Positions 52,067 through 61,552 of a stretch of 64,000 nucleotides of DNA are shown here, piece by piece. Made by a program: the position numbers and the translations under genes. This DNA comes from CAJBVG01 sp943371425 (lineage in GTDB: Bacteria; Bacteroidota; Bacteroidia; Sphingobacteriales; Sphingobacteriaceae), in the NCBI GenBank assembly GCA_943371425.1, contig CALRUR010000004.1, positions 62,001 through 126,000 of the forward strand, written 5' to 3'. How positions within the stretch are numbered: the first letter of the stretch is position 1; each line of letters opens with the position of its first letter. The notes beneath the pieces are model-generated. The model saw only the letters and a program-made list of their open reading frames with translations, had not been told where the DNA came from and ran no database searches.

Positions 52067-53073
52067 GCACACGAATTAAGTTTGCAGTAATTGGTTGCGG
52101 ACACATTGGTAAGCGCCACGCCGAAATGATTTCCAGAAATACGGAGTCTGAATTAGTTGCACTCATTGATTTAAAGAATAAAGAGGATTTAAATATTGAA
52201 AATCACTCTGTACCATTTTTCAAATCATTTCAAAGTTTTTTGAACTCTGGAATCGAAGTAGATGTAATAAATATTGCTACTCCAAATGGATATCATGCAA
52301 TGCAAGCATTAGAATGCTTAGAAGCTAATAAGCATGTTGTAATTGAGAAGCCTATGGCATTGTTTAAAAACGATGCAGAAAAGGTAATTTTTAAAGCTTT
52401 ACAAGTTCACAAACATGTTTTTGCAGTAATGCAAAATAGGTATTCACCTCCATCTGTTTGGATAAAAGAGTTGGTTAACTCTGGTAAATTAGGTGAAGTA
52501 TATATGGTTCAGTTAAATTGTTATTGGAATAGAGACGAAAGATACTACAAAAATGATTCTTGGCATGGTAAGAAAGACCTTGATGGTGGAACATTGTTTA
52601 CACAATTCTCTCATTTTGTAGATATACTTTATTGGTTATTTGGCGACATCGAAAACATTCAAGCAAAGTTTAAAGATTTTAATCATAAATCATTAACTGA
52701 TTTTGAAGATTCTGGTTTTGTAAGTTTTGATTTTGTTAATGGAGGAATGGGAAGTTTAAATTATTCAACTTCTGTTTGGAATCAGAACCTAGAAAGCAGC
52801 ATGACCATAATAGCAGAAAACGGGGCAGTAAAAATTGGTGGACAATATATGGATAAGGTAGAATACTGCCATATAAAAAACTATACCATGCCAGAATTAG
52901 CACCTACAAATCCGGGAAATGATTACGGTGCTTACAAGGGCTCCGCCCAAAACCACAATTATGTTATTGAAAATGTAATTGATGTTTTAAAACATAGAGG
53001 CCCTATAACAACTAATGCATTAGAGGGCTTAAAAGTGGTTGATATTATTGAAAGAATATATAAGTTAAGATAA
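52063..53073 (+). CDS. Gfo/Idh/MocA oxidoreductase (WbpB-like)
   Basis: A 336-residue NAD-binding oxidoreductase with FAVIGCGHIGKRHAEMISRN, the EKPMALFKNDAEKV block of the family, and DGGTLFTQFSHFVDILYWLF. WbpB oxidises the C3 hydroxyl of UDP-GlcNAcA to the ketone used by WbpE. The 4-bp overlap with the acetyltransferase gene ties it to this pathway. A WbpI-type 2-epimerase, which would give the mannuronate form, is not in the window. Confidence 0.87.
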   Translation: MSTRIKFAVIGCGHIGKRHAEMISRNTESELVALIDLKNKEDLNIENHSVPFFKSFQSFLNSGIEVDVINIATPNGYHAMQALECLEANKHVVIEKPMALFKNDAEKVIFKALQVHKHVFAVMQNRYSPPSVWIKELVNSGKLGEVYMVQLNCYWNRDERYYKNDSWHGKKDLDGGTLFTQFSHFVDILYWLFGDIENIQAKFKDFNHKSLTDFEDSGFVSFDFVNGGMGSLNYSTSVWNQNLESSMTIIAENGAVKIGGQYMDKVEYCHIKNYTMPELAPTNPGNDYGAYKGSAQNHNYVIENVIDVLKHRGPITTNALEGLKVVDIIERIYKLR

Positions 53074-53136
53074 TCATTTCTTATTAATTAATTTTTATTT
53101 AATATCGATTTTTGTGCAAATAATTATTGAGATACA

Positions 53137-54069
53137 ATGCAACTGAAAAGATTAATAATATTAATTGTTTTACTTTCAAGTTATAGCTTTTCAACTGCAA
53201 AGTTAAATAAGTATAGTAATTACAATTCAGATACTTCTACTGGGATTGTAAAATGGAAATTATATACTGCACTTGGTACCACTGCTTCCTCGCTTGGAGT
53301 TACTTATTATCATTTAAATAATATTTGGTGGAAAGACAATACGGTTGATTTTCATTTCGACCATGATATCGACTATCGATACGCAAAAAATATTGATAAA
53401 CTTGGTCATTTCTTAGGTGGTAATATTACCGCCGAACTATTACAAGGACAATTAGAGTGGACAGGTATGAGAAAGAAACAGGCAGCAACTTATAGCTTAT
53501 TGTTTTCAACCTTAGTTCAAAGCTTTATAGAAATTAAGGATGGATATGCTCCTACTTATGGTTTTAGTATAGGAGACGTTGCAGCTGGTTCTGCCGGAGC
53601 ATTTGTCCATTTTATGAAATCTAGAATTAGAGCAGTTGATGCTATTGAATTTAAAATCAGTTATTATAAAACCCACGACTATTTTTTTCAAGCATATCAA
53701 AATGCACATATCGATGGCGATTATATGAATCAGACTTATTGGGCATCTTTATCTATTAATGATTGGATGAAAGAAGATTCAAAAATTGAAAAATTTTGGC
53801 CTGATTTCCTTACCATTGCAGTTGGAATGGGTGTAAATGAGGATCTTAATGCTTATTACCGCGCAAATTTACCTGGGTATGATTATAATCGAGAAGCAGG
53901 AACCGGTAGTTATGAGTATTATCTATCATTAGATCTAGATTGGCGTAAAATATTGCCACAAAGAAATGGCTATGTTAGATTTTTATCTAAAACCTTAAAC
54001 CATATAAAAACTCCTTTGCCTACCTTGAAATTAAGTCCCCAATTTAAAGGATATGCAGTATTTTATTAG
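53137..54069 (+). CDS. DUF2279 family exported protein
   Basis: A 310-residue protein with signal peptide KRLIILIVLLSSYSFSTA. The region DKLGHFLGGNITAELLQGQL and FIEIKDGYAPTYGFSIGDVA followed by AGSAGAF is characteristic of DUF2279, a YfiM-like family with a conserved His and polar residues in a membrane-associated setting. Function unknown. It lies between the diamino-uronate gene set and the export genes, and may act at the envelope. Confidence 0.78.
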   Translation: MQLKRLIILIVLLSSYSFSTAKLNKYSNYNSDTSTGIVKWKLYTALGTTASSLGVTYYHLNNIWWKDNTVDFHFDHDIDYRYAKNIDKLGHFLGGNITAELLQGQLEWTGMRKKQAATYSLLFSTLVQSFIEIKDGYAPTYGFSIGDVAAGSAGAFVHFMKSRIRAVDAIEFKISYYKTHDYFFQAYQNAHIDGDYMNQTYWASLSINDWMKEDSKIEKFWPDFLTIAVGMGVNEDLNAYYRANLPGYDYNREAGTGSYEYYLSLDLDWRKILPQRNGYVRFLSKTLNHIKTPLPTLKLSPQFKGYAVFY

Positions 54070-54199
54070 TTTATTAGGTGTTTTAACACCAAATAAATAT
54101 TGCATGAACTATTGTAAGTGCCAAAAACGAGTAGTATTTTTACCCGATATATACTAATAATGCCCACTTAGGTTGTAACTGAGGGGGCGAAGCCATGTA

Positions 54200-54730
54200 A
54201 TGTTAAGCACATTAATTACATCTAAAACACGAATTAAGTTATTGTTGAAATTTTTTTTAAATGCCAAAAATACTGGGTATTTAAAAAACCTAGAACAAGA
54301 ATTTGACGATAGTAGCAATGGAATTAGAGTGGAATTGAATAAATTCGAAGAAGCTGGGTTGTTAACATCAGAGAGTGTAGGCAATAAAAAAATATTCAAA
54401 GCAAATCAAAAACATCCCTTATTTAAAGATATTCATAATATTATTTTCAAATATGCAGGTGTAGATCAAATTATAGAAACAATAGTAAATAGATTAGGAA
54501 ATGTAAAGTCTGTTTATTTAGTTGGTAGTTTAGCTCGTGGCATTGAAAGCAATATTATTGATTTGATTATAATTGGGGATATAAACAAAGAATATCTCAT
54601 TAATTTAATTGACAAGGCAGAACCTTTAATTGGTAAGAAAATACGATACGTTTTATACCAACCTCAAGAATTCCAAAATCAAATTTCGGAAATACTTAAT
54701 CAAGAACATTTATTGATATGGAATGCATAA
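54200..54730 (+). CDS. Winged-helix plus degenerate nucleotidyltransferase-fold protein
   Basis: A 176-residue protein with an ArsR-like winged helix (about 1-70: SKTRIKLLLKFFLNAKNTGY, VELNKFEEAGLLTSE) joined to a minimal nucleotidyltransferase fold (SVYLVGSLARGIESNIIDLI followed by IIG). Active MNT enzymes read G-S-x-ARG-x-S-DID; here the first Asp is Ile and only IIDL remains, so catalysis is doubtful. Similar wHTH-NTase proteins precede polysaccharide genes in Bacteroidota and are thought to regulate them. It is probably a regulator (inference). Confidence 0.7.
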   Translation: MLSTLITSKTRIKLLLKFFLNAKNTGYLKNLEQEFDDSSNGIRVELNKFEEAGLLTSESVGNKKIFKANQKHPLFKDIHNIIFKYAGVDQIIETIVNRLGNVKSVYLVGSLARGIESNIIDLIIIGDINKEYLINLIDKAEPLIGKKIRYVLYQPQEFQNQISEILNQEHLLIWNA

Positions 54731-54772
54731 TTAGCAAATACGCCATTAAATCATAAATCATTAAAAATTAAT

Positions 54773-54780
54773 TATCTTTG
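54773..54780 (+). promoter_or_regulatory. Candidate -7 box for the polysaccharide export operon
   Basis: TATCTTTG matches the TAnnTTTG consensus exactly and lies 20 bp before the ATG at 54801. A -33 TTTG is not apparent at the usual distance. The box marks the likely start of the transcript through the export genes and the nonulosonate operon. Confidence 0.4.
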
Positions 54781-54800
54781 ATAGTTTATAAATATACAAA

Positions 54801-57260
54801 ATGACATTTCAAACCCTATTTTTTAATAGAATTTCTAAATTCTTAGCCCTATTCGTTTTTTTCATATCAATAGCGATTGCAACTCAAGCACAGAGTATCG
54901 ACCCTAACAATTTAAGTAATGTTAGAATTGACGACTTAAGTGATGAGCAAGTATTGTCTATATTAAAACAAGGACAAGATGCAGGCTTAACATTGGAGCA
55001 AGCACAAGCACTTGCTGCAAAAAAAGGACTTCCAGCCTCGGAGATGCAAAAGCTTAAAGATAGAGTGGCAAAGATTCAAACAAACAAGGTGGGTTTGAAC
55101 GAAGTGGAAGACAATGCAGAGTCTAAAATTGCAGCAAAAATATTGGATGAATCTGAAAAAGCCGATTTAGTAACAGGCAAGGTTGAGGATGTTGAAGGAG
55201 CAGGTAGAGGTGCCAAAATTACGGTTTATGGTCAAGAGTATTTTAGGAATAGCGATATTAAAATATTTGATAAGTCTACAGATGCAAAAGCTCCAGCGAA
55301 TTATGTGATTGGTATTGGCGACGAATTAGGACTGTCTGTTTTCGGATACTCATATTTTAATGAAGTTTTAAAAGTTGATGCAAGAGGAGCTATTAATCCA
55401 AGTCAAATGGGACCAATCTTTATAAAGGGTTTAACATTTGAAAAAGCTAAGACTTTAATACGAGCTAAAATGAATCAATATTTTGATTTAAATAACAATA
55501 AATTAGAGGTTACATTAGCATATTCTAGATCTATAACAGTTAACATTGTAGGCGAAGTTGCTAAACCTGGCTCGTACAAAATTCCTGCAGTAAATACAGC
55601 TTTTAATGCTTTAATTTTAGCAGGAGGCCCTAATGATTTGGGAACACTTAGAAGTATTCAAATTCGTAGAGATGGGAAAACAGTAAAAATTCTAGATGTA
55701 TATGCTTTCTTAACCGATCCAAACTCTAAACAAGATTATTTCTTAGAAGACAATGATTACATTGTAGTTAATTCATCTAAAAAAGTAGTTCGCATTTCTG
55801 GGGAAATAAAAAAAACAGCTAGTTACGAATTATTAGAATCTGAAGGATTAAATGAATTAATAAAATTTGCGGGTGGGTTAACATCAAATGCTTATTCAGA
55901 GAAAATACAATTAAAAAGAAATGCTTCAAAAGAAATCAAAATAATTGATCTAAGTTATGATTCTCTTTTAAATAAGAAAGGTAATTTCGCTTTATTTAAT
56001 GGTGATCAAATTTTAATTAGACCTAGTGTATCTGAAATCATAAATAAAATCACTTCCGAAGGCTCCTTTAATTTTCCTGGCGATTATAATTTCAAACAAG
56101 GATTAAGAGTGTCTGATTTATTAAGTATTTCTGGTGATTATAAAATTGATGCTGATGCTGAACATGCTTATATTGTAAGAACAAAAAATACCCTAGAAAA
56201 AGAATATATAAGGGTTAATTTAATTGAAATAAAAAACAACCCTTCTAGTGCACAAAATGTATTATTAAAACCACTTGACGTATTAGTTGTAAATTCACAT
56301 TCAGAATTTCTTAAAGATCAGTATGTTGAAATTTTTGGTTCAGTTAAAAATCCTACAAAATTTAATTATGTACCTGGTATGAAATTGTTTGATTTGATCA
56401 GACAAGCAGGAGGGTTTACGATTGAGGCAGAAAACTTAAGAATTGAATTAGCGAGATTAAGTTATTATGCACCAACTTATATAGATGGGGAGGTCGTTAG
56501 AACAATAGTAGAAAGAATAAATCTTAGTAATTTAGACCTTATAGGAAGTGATACTAGCAATAATTATGAGCTAAGACCATTTGATGAGGTTTTTATTCGC
56601 GCTGTACCTAATTTTTATGGATACCATAATGTTGAATTAAAAGGAGAAGTGAAATATCCTGGAATTTATCCTTTATTAACAAAGAACGATAAAATAACGG
56701 ATGTAATTAAACGTGCAGGAGGTTTAACTAATTATGCATTTAAGGAAGCTTCTACATTTTATCGTCAAGAATTAGATGGTAGGTATATTGTTTTAAAATT
56801 AGATAAAGCATTAAGTTCCGAATACTCAAAGTATAATTATGTTTTAAAAGACAAAGATCTTATAACTATTCCTACAGTTACAGATTTTGTTTCAATTAGA
56901 GGCTCATCGGTAGAAGCCATTAATATTTTAAATACCACTCAAATAAATGCTCCATATTACGCTAATAGAAGAGCTAAATATTACATTAATAAATACGGCA
57001 ATGGATTTTCTAGAAACTCATTACGTAGAAAAACTTATGTAATACAACCAAACGCAAAAGTAAATAGAACAAGAAATTTAATTGTATTTAAAATTTATCC
57101 GAAGGTTACAAAAGGAAGTGTGATTTATGTTGTAGACAAAGTGAAAAAACAAAAAGATGAAAAAACGGGTAGGGTTGAGTGGAATAAAGTAATTGAAAAC
57201 ACCACTGTAAAGTTAACGGGCTTAGCTACTCTATATATACTGTTTAGTCAGCTAAAATAA
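54801..57260 (+). CDS. Wza-like polysaccharide export protein with multiple SLBB domains
   Basis: An 819-residue exported protein (signal LALFVFFISIAIATQAQ). After a helical N-terminal part (about 30-130) comes the polysaccharide-export domain (NYVIGIGDELGLSVFGYSYF). Five SLBB-like units follow, each starting near a VxGEVxKPGxY-type strand: about 250, 325, 410, 500 and 610. Wza-type proteins form the outer-membrane channel for capsule or exopolysaccharide. E. coli Wza has two to three SLBB units, so this protein is extended. The Wzz-like gene begins 7 bp after its stop. Confidence 0.88.
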   Translation: MTFQTLFFNRISKFLALFVFFISIAIATQAQSIDPNNLSNVRIDDLSDEQVLSILKQGQDAGLTLEQAQALAAKKGLPASEMQKLKDRVAKIQTNKVGLNEVEDNAESKIAAKILDESEKADLVTGKVEDVEGAGRGAKITVYGQEYFRNSDIKIFDKSTDAKAPANYVIGIGDELGLSVFGYSYFNEVLKVDARGAINPSQMGPIFIKGLTFEKAKTLIRAKMNQYFDLNNNKLEVTLAYSRSITVNIVGEVAKPGSYKIPAVNTAFNALILAGGPNDLGTLRSIQIRRDGKTVKILDVYAFLTDPNSKQDYFLEDNDYIVVNSSKKVVRISGEIKKTASYELLESEGLNELIKFAGGLTSNAYSEKIQLKRNASKEIKIIDLSYDSLLNKKGNFALFNGDQILIRPSVSEIINKITSEGSFNFPGDYNFKQGLRVSDLLSISGDYKIDADAEHAYIVRTKNTLEKEYIRVNLIEIKNNPSSAQNVLLKPLDVLVVNSHSEFLKDQYVEIFGSVKNPTKFNYVPGMKLFDLIRQAGGFTIEAENLRIELARLSYYAPTYIDGEVVRTIVERINLSNLDLIGSDTSNNYELRPFDEVFIRAVPNFYGYHNVELKGEVKYPGIYPLLTKNDKITDVIKRAGGLTNYAFKEASTFYRQELDGRYIVLKLDKALSSEYSKYNYVLKDKDLITIPTVTDFVSIRGSSVEAINILNTTQINAPYYANRRAKYYINKYGNGFSRNSLRRKTYVIQPNAKVNRTRNLIVFKIYPKVTKGSVIYVVDKVKKQKDEKTGRVEWNKVIENTTVKLTGLATLYILFSQLK

Positions 57261-57267
57261 TTGGATC

Positions 57268-58341
57268 ATGACGGAGATAAAAAGCGAAGAAATATCAATA
57301 AAAGAAATTCTAATAAAAATAAAAGAATTCCGAATTCTCATTTTTAGTAAGTGGAAACAGGTAGTACTTTTTGGCTTATTAGGTGGGATATTGGGATTTA
57401 CTTACGCATGGTTTCAAAAACCAAAATACACTGCCGATCTTACATTTGCATTAGAAGAAAAGAGTGCAGGTTCTGGTGGGCTTGGCGCTTATGCAGGAAT
57501 AGCCTCACAATTTGGGATTGATATTGGCGGCGGTGGAGGTGGTGCTTTTACTGGTGACAATATGCTTGAGCTTATGAAATCTAGGTTGCTAATTGAAAAA
57601 ACGTTATTAACCGAAGTTGAAATTGGTGGTAAAAAACAATTGTTGATTAATAGGTATTTAGAATTCAATAAAATTAGAGAAGGTTGGAATAAAGGGGATA
57701 ACGAAGAACTAAAAAAATTAATCTATGACAGAAGTGATCGAATTGGATTCTCAAGATTAAAGGATAGTGTACTTTTTTCCATATCAAAAGATATAAAAGA
57801 TAATGTACTTCAAGTATCTAAACTCGATAAAAAATTAAACATTGTTTCTGTAAAAGCAATTGCTGAAGACGAGCTTTTTGTTTTCTGTTTCACTTCAGAA
57901 CTTGTTAAAAACGTTACCGATTTTTACATCGAAACTAAAACGAAAAAATCAAGAGGTAATGTTGAAATACTAGAACGTAGAACAGATTCTGTTAAAAGAG
58001 AGCTTGATTCTGAAATGTATGGAGCTGCAATAACTCAAGATCAAAATATAAATACTATAAGAGCAAGAGCTAAAGTGCCTGGTGTAAAAAGACAAATGAA
58101 TGTACAAATGCTTAGTACCATGTATGCTGAACTTGTAAAAAACTTAGAATTCTCTAAACTAGCATTGATGAGAGAAGAGCCATTAATACAAGTAATTGAT
58201 AGACCAATATTGCCTCTTTATAAACAAAAAGTAAGCAAACTTAAAAGTTTAATTCTCGGTGGTATCTTAGCTGGTTTCATATATTTATTTTATCTAATAT
58301 TTCAACTATTATTAAAAAAGATTAATCAAGAATCGAATTAA
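57268..58341 (+). CDS. Wzz-like polysaccharide co-polymerase (no kinase domain)
   Basis: A 357-residue inner-membrane protein with the first helix QVVLFGLLGGILGFTYAWF (about 31-49), a periplasmic region rich in charged helices (RTDSVKRELDSEMYGAAITQ), and the second helix SLILGGILAGFIYLFYLIFQ near the C-terminus. A PxxP-like segment (DRPILPLYKQK) precedes helix 2, as in Wzz/Wzc. A GGGGGG run (about 89-94) is unusual. No BY-kinase domain follows, so a separate kinase, if any, is outside the window. It controls chain length and partners the Wza-like protein. Confidence 0.85.
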   Translation: MTEIKSEEISIKEILIKIKEFRILIFSKWKQVVLFGLLGGILGFTYAWFQKPKYTADLTFALEEKSAGSGGLGAYAGIASQFGIDIGGGGGGAFTGDNMLELMKSRLLIEKTLLTEVEIGGKKQLLINRYLEFNKIREGWNKGDNEELKKLIYDRSDRIGFSRLKDSVLFSISKDIKDNVLQVSKLDKKLNIVSVKAIAEDELFVFCFTSELVKNVTDFYIETKTKKSRGNVEILERRTDSVKRELDSEMYGAAITQDQNINTIRARAKVPGVKRQMNVQMLSTMYAELVKNLEFSKLALMREEPLIQVIDRPILPLYKQKVSKLKSLILGGILAGFIYLFYLIFQLLLKKINQESN

Positions 58342-58362
58342 TCTCCATATATCCTTTTTTCA

Positions 58363-59433
58363 ATGGATTTCTCAAATAAAAAAATTCTAGTTACCGGAGC
58401 AGCAGGTTTTATTGGCTTTCATTTAGTAAATAAACTATTGTCATATAAGGCAAATGTTGTAGGAATCGACAATATTAACGATTACTATGATGTGAATTTA
58501 AAGCACTCACGTTTGAAAGAATGTGGGATTGATATAAATGAAGTAAATAATAATATTCAAGTAAAAAGTACTGTTAATAATTTATACAGATTCTTCAAGA
58601 TCGATTTATCTAATAAAACAGAACTAGAGAAATTATTTAAGAATGAGTCATTTGATTATGTAATAAATCTTGCAGCTCAAGCAGGTGTAAGATATTCTAT
58701 AGATAACCCCGATGCATATATAAATTCTAACATTGTTGGATTTATGAACGTCCTAGAATGTTGTAGATCATATCCTGTGTCACATTTAGTATATGCAAGC
58801 TCTTCTAGTGTTTATGGTATGAATAAGAAAATACCATTTTCAGCAAATGATAATGTTGACCATCCAATTTCCTTGTATGCTAGTACAAAGAAATCTAATG
58901 AGCTAATGGCACACACATATAGTCATTTATTTAATATACCAACAACAGGCTTGCGATTCTTTACTGTATATGGACCTTGGGGTCGCCCCGATATGGCCTA
59001 TTTCTCTTTTTCAAAAAACATTTTAAACAACAAAGAGATTACAGTATATAATAATGGGATAATGAGAAGAGATTTCACTTTTATATCGGATATAGTTGAT
59101 GGCATTGTAGAAGCTATGATTACTGTACCAATAAAAAAGGAGAATTGGAACGGTGATATTAGTACATCAACAGCTGCTTATAGAGTATTAAATTTAGGAA
59201 ATAATAAGCCAGTAGGATTATTAGATTTTATTCACACACTTGAAGACGCATTAGGTGTAAAATCGAATTTAAAATTCGCAGAATTGCAAGACGGGGACGT
59301 ACTAGAAACTTGGGCGGATATAAACCCAACTCAACAAGAAATTAAATACAATCCAAAAGTTGATATAAAAGAAGGTTTATCAATCTTCGCAAATTGGTTT
59401 AAAAACTATTACAGAGATGGAATTAAAAAATAA
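58363..59433 (+). CDS. UDP-glucuronate 4-epimerase-like SDR enzyme
   Basis: A 356-residue epimerase with ILVTGAAGFIGFHLVNKLLS, the acidic DNINDYYDVNLKHSRL typical of UDP-glucuronate 4-epimerases, LVYASSSSVYGMNKKIPFSA and the active-site YASTKKSNELMAH (Tyr-x3-Lys). It converts UDP-GlcA to UDP-GalA in most members. No UDP-glucose dehydrogenase is adjacent, although the WbpA-like gene at 48978 makes a uronate. Its 3' end overlaps the legB-like gene by 17 bp. Confidence 0.87.
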   Translation: MDFSNKKILVTGAAGFIGFHLVNKLLSYKANVVGIDNINDYYDVNLKHSRLKECGIDINEVNNNIQVKSTVNNLYRFFKIDLSNKTELEKLFKNESFDYVINLAAQAGVRYSIDNPDAYINSNIVGFMNVLECCRSYPVSHLVYASSSSVYGMNKKIPFSANDNVDHPISLYASTKKSNELMAHTYSHLFNIPTTGLRFFTVYGPWGRPDMAYFSFSKNILNNKEITVYNNGIMRRDFTFISDIVDGIVEAMITVPIKKENWNGDISTSTAAYRVLNLGNNKPVGLLDFIHTLEDALGVKSNLKFAELQDGDVLETWADINPTQQEIKYNPKVDIKEGLSIFANWFKNYYRDGIKK

Positions 59434-60415
59434 AAAAGTATTATTAACAGGTGCCGATGGTTTTATTGGTTCTCATTTAGTAGAAAGATTACTTCAAGAA
59501 GGTGCAACTGTAAAAGCATTCGTTTATTATAATTCGTTTAATAATTGGGGTTGGTTAGACACCTTCTCAAAAGAAACATTATCAAAAATCGAAATATTTT
59601 CTGGCGACATAAGAGATCCGTACGGAGTTAAAGAGGCAATGAAAGGATGCGACGTGGTATTTCATTTAGCAGCTTTAATTGCAATACCATATAGTTACCA
59701 TTCTCCGGATAGTTATGTGGATACAAATATCAAGGGAACATTAAATATTGTTCAAGCAGCTAAAGAATTAAACATCGAGAAAATATTAGTGACTTCAACT
59801 TCTGAAGTATATGGTACAGCTTTATATGTACCTATTGATGAAAAGCATCCTAAGCAAGGACAATCGCCGTACTCTGCAACAAAAATTGGTGCCGATCATT
59901 TAGCCGATTCATTTTATAGAAGTTTTAATTTGCCGGTTACCATTGTACGACCTTTTAATACTTTTGGTCCACGTCAATCTGCAAGAGCTGTTATACCTAC
60001 TATTATTACTCAGTTGTTAAATGGTAAAGAAGAAATTAAACTTGGGGCTTTGCACCCAACCCGCGATTTGCTTTTTGTTAAAGACACCGTAAATGGATTT
60101 GTTGAAATCGCAAAATCCGATAGCCTTATTGGTCACGAAGTAAACATTGCCACTAACTCTGAAATTACGGTTGGTGACTTAGCACAGAACCTCATTAATA
60201 TTATTAACCCTAATGCCAAAATTGTAAGCGATGATATACGTTTACGCCCAGAGAAAAGTGAAGTAGAGCGTTTGTTCGGGTCGAACGAAAAGATTTTGCA
60301 ACATACTAATTGGAAACAAAAATATTCATTAGAAGAAGGTCTAAAAGAAACCATAGAGTGGTTTAAAGACAGCAATAATTTAAAACTTTACAAAGCAGAT
60401 ATTTATAATGTATAA
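59417..60415 (+). CDS. legB: NAD-dependent 4,6-dehydratase, LegB type
   Basis: A 332-residue SDR enzyme with VLLTGADGFIGSHLVERLLQ, FHLAALIAIPYSYHSPDSYV and VTSTSEVYGTALYVPIDEKH, then SPYSATKIGADHL with the catalytic Tyr and Lys. The IAIPYSY segment and ARAVIPTIITQ fit LegB, which starts legionaminic acid synthesis from a nucleotide-GlcNAc. It overlaps the upstream and downstream genes by 17 and 8 bp, so it lies in a tightly coupled operon. Confidence 0.87.
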   Translation: MELKNKKVLLTGADGFIGSHLVERLLQEGATVKAFVYYNSFNNWGWLDTFSKETLSKIEIFSGDIRDPYGVKEAMKGCDVVFHLAALIAIPYSYHSPDSYVDTNIKGTLNIVQAAKELNIEKILVTSTSEVYGTALYVPIDEKHPKQGQSPYSATKIGADHLADSFYRSFNLPVTIVRPFNTFGPRQSARAVIPTIITQLLNGKEEIKLGALHPTRDLLFVKDTVNGFVEIAKSDSLIGHEVNIATNSEITVGDLAQNLINIINPNAKIVSDDIRLRPEKSEVERLFGSNEKILQHTNWKQKYSLEEGLKETIEWFKDSNNLKLYKADIYNV

Positions 60416-61550
60416 CGACTTAATAAAGTTTGTAAGAGAACAATTTAAAACCGAAGAGTTTATTCCATTGCACGCTCCAGTGTTTGCAGGAAACGAACAT
60501 AAATATGTAGCCGAAACAATTGATTCAACTTTTGTTTCATCGGTGGGTAAATTTGTAGATAGTTTTGAAGAGGAAATTAAAAAATATACAGGTGCGAAAT
60601 ATGCAGTTGCTTGTGTAAACGGCACCGCAGCCTTACACATGGCCTTAATATTGGCAGGCGTTAAAAAAGATGATTTAGTAATTACACAATCCTTATCATT
60701 TATTGCCACTTGCAACGCTATTTCTTATTTATATGCGTCACCAGTTTTTATTGATGTGGATAAGAAAACACTTGGTATGAGTGCTGATGCTCTAGAAGAT
60801 TTTTTGAAAGCGCAAACCATGCAAAAAAATGGCGAATGTTTTCATAAAGAATCGGGTAAAAGAATAAAAGCATGTGTACCTATGCACACCTTTGGCCACC
60901 CCGTTGAAGTTGATAAAATTGCAGAGTTATGCATTCAGTACAACGTTGCATTAGTTGAGGATGCAGCAGAATCTATAGGATCTTATTACAAAGGAGTGCA
61001 TACTGGAAATTACGGTTTACTTGGAGCATTTAGTTTCAACGGAAACAAAACTATCACCTGTGGTGGTGGGGGTGTAATTATTACCAACGACGAAAAACTT
61101 GGTAAACTTGGTAAACATTTAACCACTCAAGCAAAAGTTCCACATCGTTGGGATTTTGTTCACGATCATATAGGGTATAATTATAGAATGCCAAACCTTA
61201 ACGCAGCACTAGCTTGCGCTCAAGTAGAACAAATTGAAAAGTTTATTTCTAACAAGCGAGAATTATCGGCAGCTTACAAAACGTTTTTCGAAGATTCGGC
61301 TATCACTTTTGTTGAAGAACCTACTGATTCGCGCTCTAATTATTGGCTTAATGCAATTTTGCTTGAAAATTTAGATCAAAGAAATGTAGCATTAACCGAA
61401 TTGAACGATGCAGGCATTATGGCTCGTCCATGTTGGCAATTAATGCATCGATTAGAAATGTTTAAAGATTGTACAAAGGATAATCAACAAAATGCTGAAT
61501 GGATATTCGATAGGTTGATTAATATTCCAAGCAGCTACAGAGCACTATAA
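60408..61550 (+). CDS. legC: PLP-dependent sugar aminotransferase, LegC type
   Basis: A 380-residue DegT-family aminotransferase. Characteristic LegC features are the N-terminal PLHAPVFAGNEHKYVAETID followed by STFVSSVGKFVD, VACVNGTAALHMALILAGVK, and the PLP Lys in LGAFSFNGNKTITCGGGGVI. LegC aminates the 4-keto sugar made by LegB. The C-terminal ARPCWQLMHRLEMFKDC also occurs in this branch. It starts 8 bp before the end of legB. Confidence 0.89.
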   Translation: MYNDLIKFVREQFKTEEFIPLHAPVFAGNEHKYVAETIDSTFVSSVGKFVDSFEEEIKKYTGAKYAVACVNGTAALHMALILAGVKKDDLVITQSLSFIATCNAISYLYASPVFIDVDKKTLGMSADALEDFLKAQTMQKNGECFHKESGKRIKACVPMHTFGHPVEVDKIAELCIQYNVALVEDAAESIGSYYKGVHTGNYGLLGAFSFNGNKTITCGGGGVIITNDEKLGKLGKHLTTQAKVPHRWDFVHDHIGYNYRMPNLNAALACAQVEQIEKFISNKRELSAAYKTFFEDSAITFVEEPTDSRSNYWLNAILLENLDQRNVALTELNDAGIMARPCWQLMHRLEMFKDCTKDNQQNAEWIFDRLINIPSSYRAL

Positions 61551-61552
61551 AC

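Noticed and set aside
54179..54194. Second REP-like element (CTGAGGGGGCGAAGCC)
   Set aside because: It shares GAGGGG and CGAA with the rfbA hairpin, but no complementary arm was found.
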